The position numbers and the translations under genes are program-made. The notes beneath the pieces were generated by a model. The model was not told the DNA's origin. It did not search any database and worked only from the letters and a program-made list of their open reading frames with translations. A stretch of DNA of 6,855 nt from Legionella genomosp. 1 (lineage in GTDB: Bacteria > Pseudomonadota > Gammaproteobacteria > Legionellales > Legionellaceae): assembly GCA_945867185.1 (NCBI GenBank), contig CAMBHM010000079.1, positions 1-6,855 on the forward strand, in the 5' to 3' direction. Below are positions 5,032 through 6,855 of this stretch, piece after piece (position 1 is the first letter of the stretch; the number at the start of each line of letters is the position of its first letter).

Positions 5032-5925
5032 ATGGCACCGATTAATAGAGACAAAGTACTCACGGCTGTTGAAGCAACCCATCAGTATTATATGAATATT
5101 CTGAACGCGATTCCGAGTATTGTGTACTGGATAGATTTACAGTGTCATTTAAAAGGCTGTACGCATGCTTTTGTTGAATGGTTGGGGCTAAAAAGTATAC
5201 ACGATTTTTCAGGAACCCCCTATCAAAAAATGGAACAATTCACCACGTGGCCTAAAGAGCGAATCAATGCTTTCCGATTGGATGATATGAAGGCACTTTT
5301 CTCAGGAGTAGCTCAACATGAAGTGCTTGAATCGCCAGTTGTGACTTCCAATGGTGAGGTTTTGCATTATCGTGCAACACGAATGCCTTTATGTAATGAG
5401 GACAAGCAGGTGACTGGTTTGGTGGTTATTTTAACTGAAATGCCTGTTGTACCATTACAAGTGGCTTCTCTTGCTATTGAAAAACCAGTGATGAATGGCC
5501 CGTCTCGGACGCTTGGTCGTGAAACGAGGGTATTGATGGTAGAGGATGATCCTGTCGCGCAAGAGGTAGAGAGCGCCTTATTGAGTGAGCTAGATTGCCG
5601 GGTTGATGTTGCTGAATCAGGAGATAAAGCCATGTCGTTATTTAGCCCTGGTAAATATGACATTGTTTTCATGGATATTGGATTACAAGATACGTCGGGT
5701 TATGTCGTCGCTAAAAAAATGCGTCAAATGGAGAAAAACACCAAGCATCGCGTGCCTATTATTGCATTAACAACCTATCAAGCAGAGGTGGTACAAAGTG
5801 ATTGCGTAGAATATTGTATGGATGGGGTGCTTACAAAACCAATGAATGCACAGCAAGCGCAACAAATTATTCAACATTATATTTTTCATGAAGCGGTAGT
5901 AGTCAATGGATTACATGGGGAATAA
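5032..5925 (+). CDS. PAS domain-response regulator receiver protein, no kinase core
   Basis: The 297-residue soluble protein has a PAS sensor domain (about 18-137; NAIPSIVYWIDLQCHLKGC...) joined by a short linker to a CheY-like receiver domain (about 165-285). The receiver has the acidic pocket E171/D172, phospho-acceptor D215 (IVFMDIGLQD), T247/T248 (IIALTTY) and K269-P270 (LTKP), so it should accept a phosphoryl group. No HisKA or HATPase domain lies between them, and there is no DNA-binding or enzymatic output domain. The parts resemble the PAS and receiver ends of Legionella/Coxiella-type hybrid kinases, as if the kinase core had been deleted in frame. It may act as a phosphate sink or a protein-interaction switch. 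AGGAG at 5020-5024, seven bases before the ATG, firmly supports the start. No neighbour is a kinase, so its partner is unknown. Confidence 0.85.
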   Translation: MAPINRDKVLTAVEATHQYYMNILNAIPSIVYWIDLQCHLKGCTHAFVEWLGLKSIHDFSGTPYQKMEQFTTWPKERINAFRLDDMKALFSGVAQHEVLESPVVTSNGEVLHYRATRMPLCNEDKQVTGLVVILTEMPVVPLQVASLAIEKPVMNGPSRTLGRETRVLMVEDDPVAQEVESALLSELDCRVDVAESGDKAMSLFSPGKYDIVFMDIGLQDTSGYVVAKKMRQMEKNTKHRVPIIALTTYQAEVVQSDCVEYCMDGVLTKPMNAQQAQQIIQHYIFHEAVVVNGLHGE

Positions 5926-5955
5926 ACAGGGCTGTCCCTGCAGGTGACATAGGGC

Positions 5956-5984
5956 TTGATTGAGTTCCATTTGTAATCTACAAT
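5956..5984 (+). promoter_or_regulatory. Promoter of the Phd antitoxin/PIN toxin operon
   Basis: TTGATT (5956-5961) and TACAAT (5979-5984) are exactly 17 bp apart, with 4 of 6 and 5 of 6 consensus matches. Transcription would start at about 5991, some 27 bases before the antitoxin ATG at 6018. It is the best sigma-70-type promoter in the window. Confidence 0.65.
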
Positions 5985-6010
5985 AAACTAGACAGAAACC
6001 TAGTTTATTG
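5981..6010 (+). promoter_or_regulatory. Operator: perfect 11-bp inverted repeat
   Basis: CAATAAACTAG (5981-5991) and CTAGTTTATTG (6000-6010) are perfect reverse complements separated by 8 bp. The left arm overlaps the -10 hexamer and the presumed start site, and the right arm ends 7 bases before the antitoxin ATG. Phd-family antitoxins repress their own operons by binding such palindromes, so this is very probably the autoregulatory operator. No clear Shine-Dalgarno sequence is present; GGTGA lies only about 3 bases from the ATG. Confidence 0.65.
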
Positions 6011-6017
6011 GTGACTT

Positions 6018-6260
6018 ATGTATACTGAAATTGGTTCTTTTGATGCGAAGGCTCAATTGTCCAAGCTTTTGCGTGAAGTACAACAAGGACAATGCTTTAC
6101 GATTACTCTGCGAGGCCATCCCATCGCAGATTTAATTCCTAGTGAGCACGCAGCTCTTCACAATCCTCATGCAGCCATTGAAGCCATGCGCAATATAGAT
6201 AAAATTTCTAATGTCATAGGAACTGAGATAGAAGATTGGATTGAAGAGGGGCGACGATGA
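6018..6260 (+). CDS. Phd/YefM-type antitoxin
   Basis: An 80-residue antitoxin with the Phd/YefM signature IGSFDAKAQLSKLLREVQQGQCFTITLRGHPIADLIP (5-41), the DNA-binding half. The C-terminal half (IEAMRNIDKISNVIGTEIEDWIEEGRR) would wrap the toxin. It is related in fold, but only distantly in sequence, to the orphan antitoxin at 3724-3951. It is first in a two-gene operon behind a clear promoter and palindromic operator. Its stop overlaps the toxin start in an ATGA. The gene appears complete. The start at 6018 has no strong ribosome binding site but fits the family's N-terminus exactly (MYTEIGSFDAK). Confidence 0.88.
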   Translation: MYTEIGSFDAKAQLSKLLREVQQGQCFTITLRGHPIADLIPSEHAALHNPHAAIEAMRNIDKISNVIGTEIEDWIEEGRR

Positions 6261-6676
6261 GACTTGTTTTGGATGCATCAATGGCCTTAGCCTGGTTGTT
6301 TGAGCGGCAGAAATCCAATGAACTTGAGTGTGCAGAACGTGCGCTTTTAGCTCTTGAAACGGCAGACGTTACCGTTCCATCACTCTGGCATATAGAAATT
6401 GCGAATGCACTGCTGGTCGGAGAGCGACGCAATGTTGTAACTGAAGCACAAGTAATGGATTATTTAAACAGGTTGGTGTCATTGCCCATAAAAACAGACG
6501 ATACAACAACGATGAGCCGTCGTGATTCGGTCATGGCTTTTGCTCGTCAGCATACATTAAGTGCTTATGATGCAGTTTATCTTGATCTTGCATTACGTAA
6601 AAATGCGACATTAGCCACCTTCGATATGAAACTAGCTGCTGCCATGCGTAACGCCGGCGGAGCAGTGTATAGTTGA
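6257..6676 (+). CDS. vapC: PIN-domain ribonuclease toxin (VapC-like)
   Basis: A 139-residue PIN toxin of the VLDASMALAWLFE type. Active-site acids are D6, E47 (WHIEIANALL), D105 (SAYDAVYLDLA) and D123 (ATFDMKL), all present. It should be a magnesium-dependent RNase neutralised by the antitoxin encoded immediately upstream, with which it overlaps by four bases (6257-6260), implying coupled translation. Length is typical and no damage is visible. It belongs to a different PIN subgroup from both the toxin at 4437-4847 and the remnant at 3665-3724, so the three loci are not recent tandem copies. A large inverted-repeat element begins about 30 bases after its stop. Confidence 0.9.
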   Translation: MRLVLDASMALAWLFERQKSNELECAERALLALETADVTVPSLWHIEIANALLVGERRNVVTEAQVMDYLNRLVSLPIKTDDTTTMSRRDSVMAFARQHTLSAYDAVYLDLALRKNATLATFDMKLAAAMRNAGGAVYS

Positions 6677-6705
6677 AAGTATCGTGGGGGTGCCTGAACC
6701 TTTCC

Positions 6706-6855
6706 TGCCTATCCGGTTGTCACTTAATCCATCCGCCTACGTTCCGCGACTTGTTCGCGAAATCTAAGGATCTCGCTCTGTAGCTGGATCTCTGGATCCC
6801 GCGAACAAGTCGCGGGACGTAGAAATTTGGTTTTTATGTGCCAACCGGATAGGCA
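6706..6855. repeat. Nested inverted-repeat (MITE-like) element
   Basis: The outer arms TGCCTATCCGGTTG (6706-6719) and CAACCGGATAGGCA (6842-6855) are perfect reverse complements over 14 bp, or 18 bp with one mismatch (6706-6723 and 6838-6855). Inside them a second pair, 6737-6759 against 6800-6822, is complementary over 23 bp with one mismatch, and each of these arms contains a smaller palindrome (CCCGCGA-ACAAG-TCGCGGG at 6798-6816). The element has no coding capacity. It could be a miniature transposable element or a dispersed repeat that folds into a long hairpin after the toxin gene. It ends at the window edge, so its true right boundary is unknown. Confidence 0.7.

Noticed and set aside
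5367..5672. A 101-residue minus-strand open frame inside the PAS-receiver gene
   Set aside because: It is antisense to a gene with a strong ribosome binding site and clear domains, and its serine/threonine-rich composition is a by-product of that overlap.
5927..5940. CAGGG-CTGT-CCCTG hairpin just after the PAS-receiver stop as a terminator
   Set aside because: The stem is only 5 bp and no run of T follows, so intrinsic termination is not supported.
6214..6432. A 72-residue minus-strand open frame across the antitoxin-toxin junction
   Set aside because: It is antisense to two intact overlapping genes and matches no known family.

Overview
This is an AT-leaning accessory region from a bacterium, most likely a gammaproteobacterium. 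The best guess is a member of the Legionellales (Legionella/Coxiella-like, host-associated). That guess rests on recalled resemblance only: the PAS-receiver protein looks like the PAS and receiver parts of Legionella/Coxiella hybrid kinases, and the small palindromic repeats are of a style I associate with such genomes. No housekeeping gene is present to confirm it.

Layout. (1) 1-384 has no recognisable gene; its first 80 bases are a strikingly GC-rich block. (2) 385-773 is the 3' end of a 5'-truncated group II intron: the maturase (domain X) end of the intron-encoded protein, followed by intact RNA domains V and VI. (3) 794-1880, minus strand, is an AAA-type ATPase with a DUF4143 C-terminus that has lost its start and its P-loop. 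(4) 1881-3664 is a complete IS66-family element with one transposase gene (ISBst12-like) and 47-bp inverted ends. (5) 3665-3951, minus strand, is a Phd/YefM antitoxin followed by the first 20 codons of its PIN toxin, cut off by the IS end. (6) 4177-4847 is an intact ribbon-helix-helix antitoxin plus PIN toxin pair. (7) 4857-4960 holds small palindromic repeats. (8) 5032-5925 is a PAS-receiver protein with no kinase core. (9) 6018-6676 is an intact Phd-type antitoxin plus PIN toxin pair with a clear promoter and operator. (10) 6706-6855 is a nested inverted-repeat element that runs to the window edge.

How it fits together. The window is a toxin-antitoxin cluster scarred by mobile DNA: three PIN toxin loci in about 3 kb, one of them broken. 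The IS66 element does not sit in one interrupted gene. The gene on its left lacks its 5' end and the gene on its right lacks its 3' end, although both are on the minus strand, and there is no 8-bp target duplication. That is the signature of an IS-mediated deletion, probably recombination between two IS copies, which removed the end of the toxin, anything in between, and the start of the ATPase. The two intact toxin pairs each have a four-base ATGA overlap between antitoxin and toxin, and inverted repeats near the promoter consistent with autoregulation.

I found no clear evidence of a wholly new defence or metabolic system. The items most worth a second look are the IS-bounded deletion, the orphan antitoxin, the kinase-less PAS-receiver protein, and the nested inverted-repeat element at the right edge.
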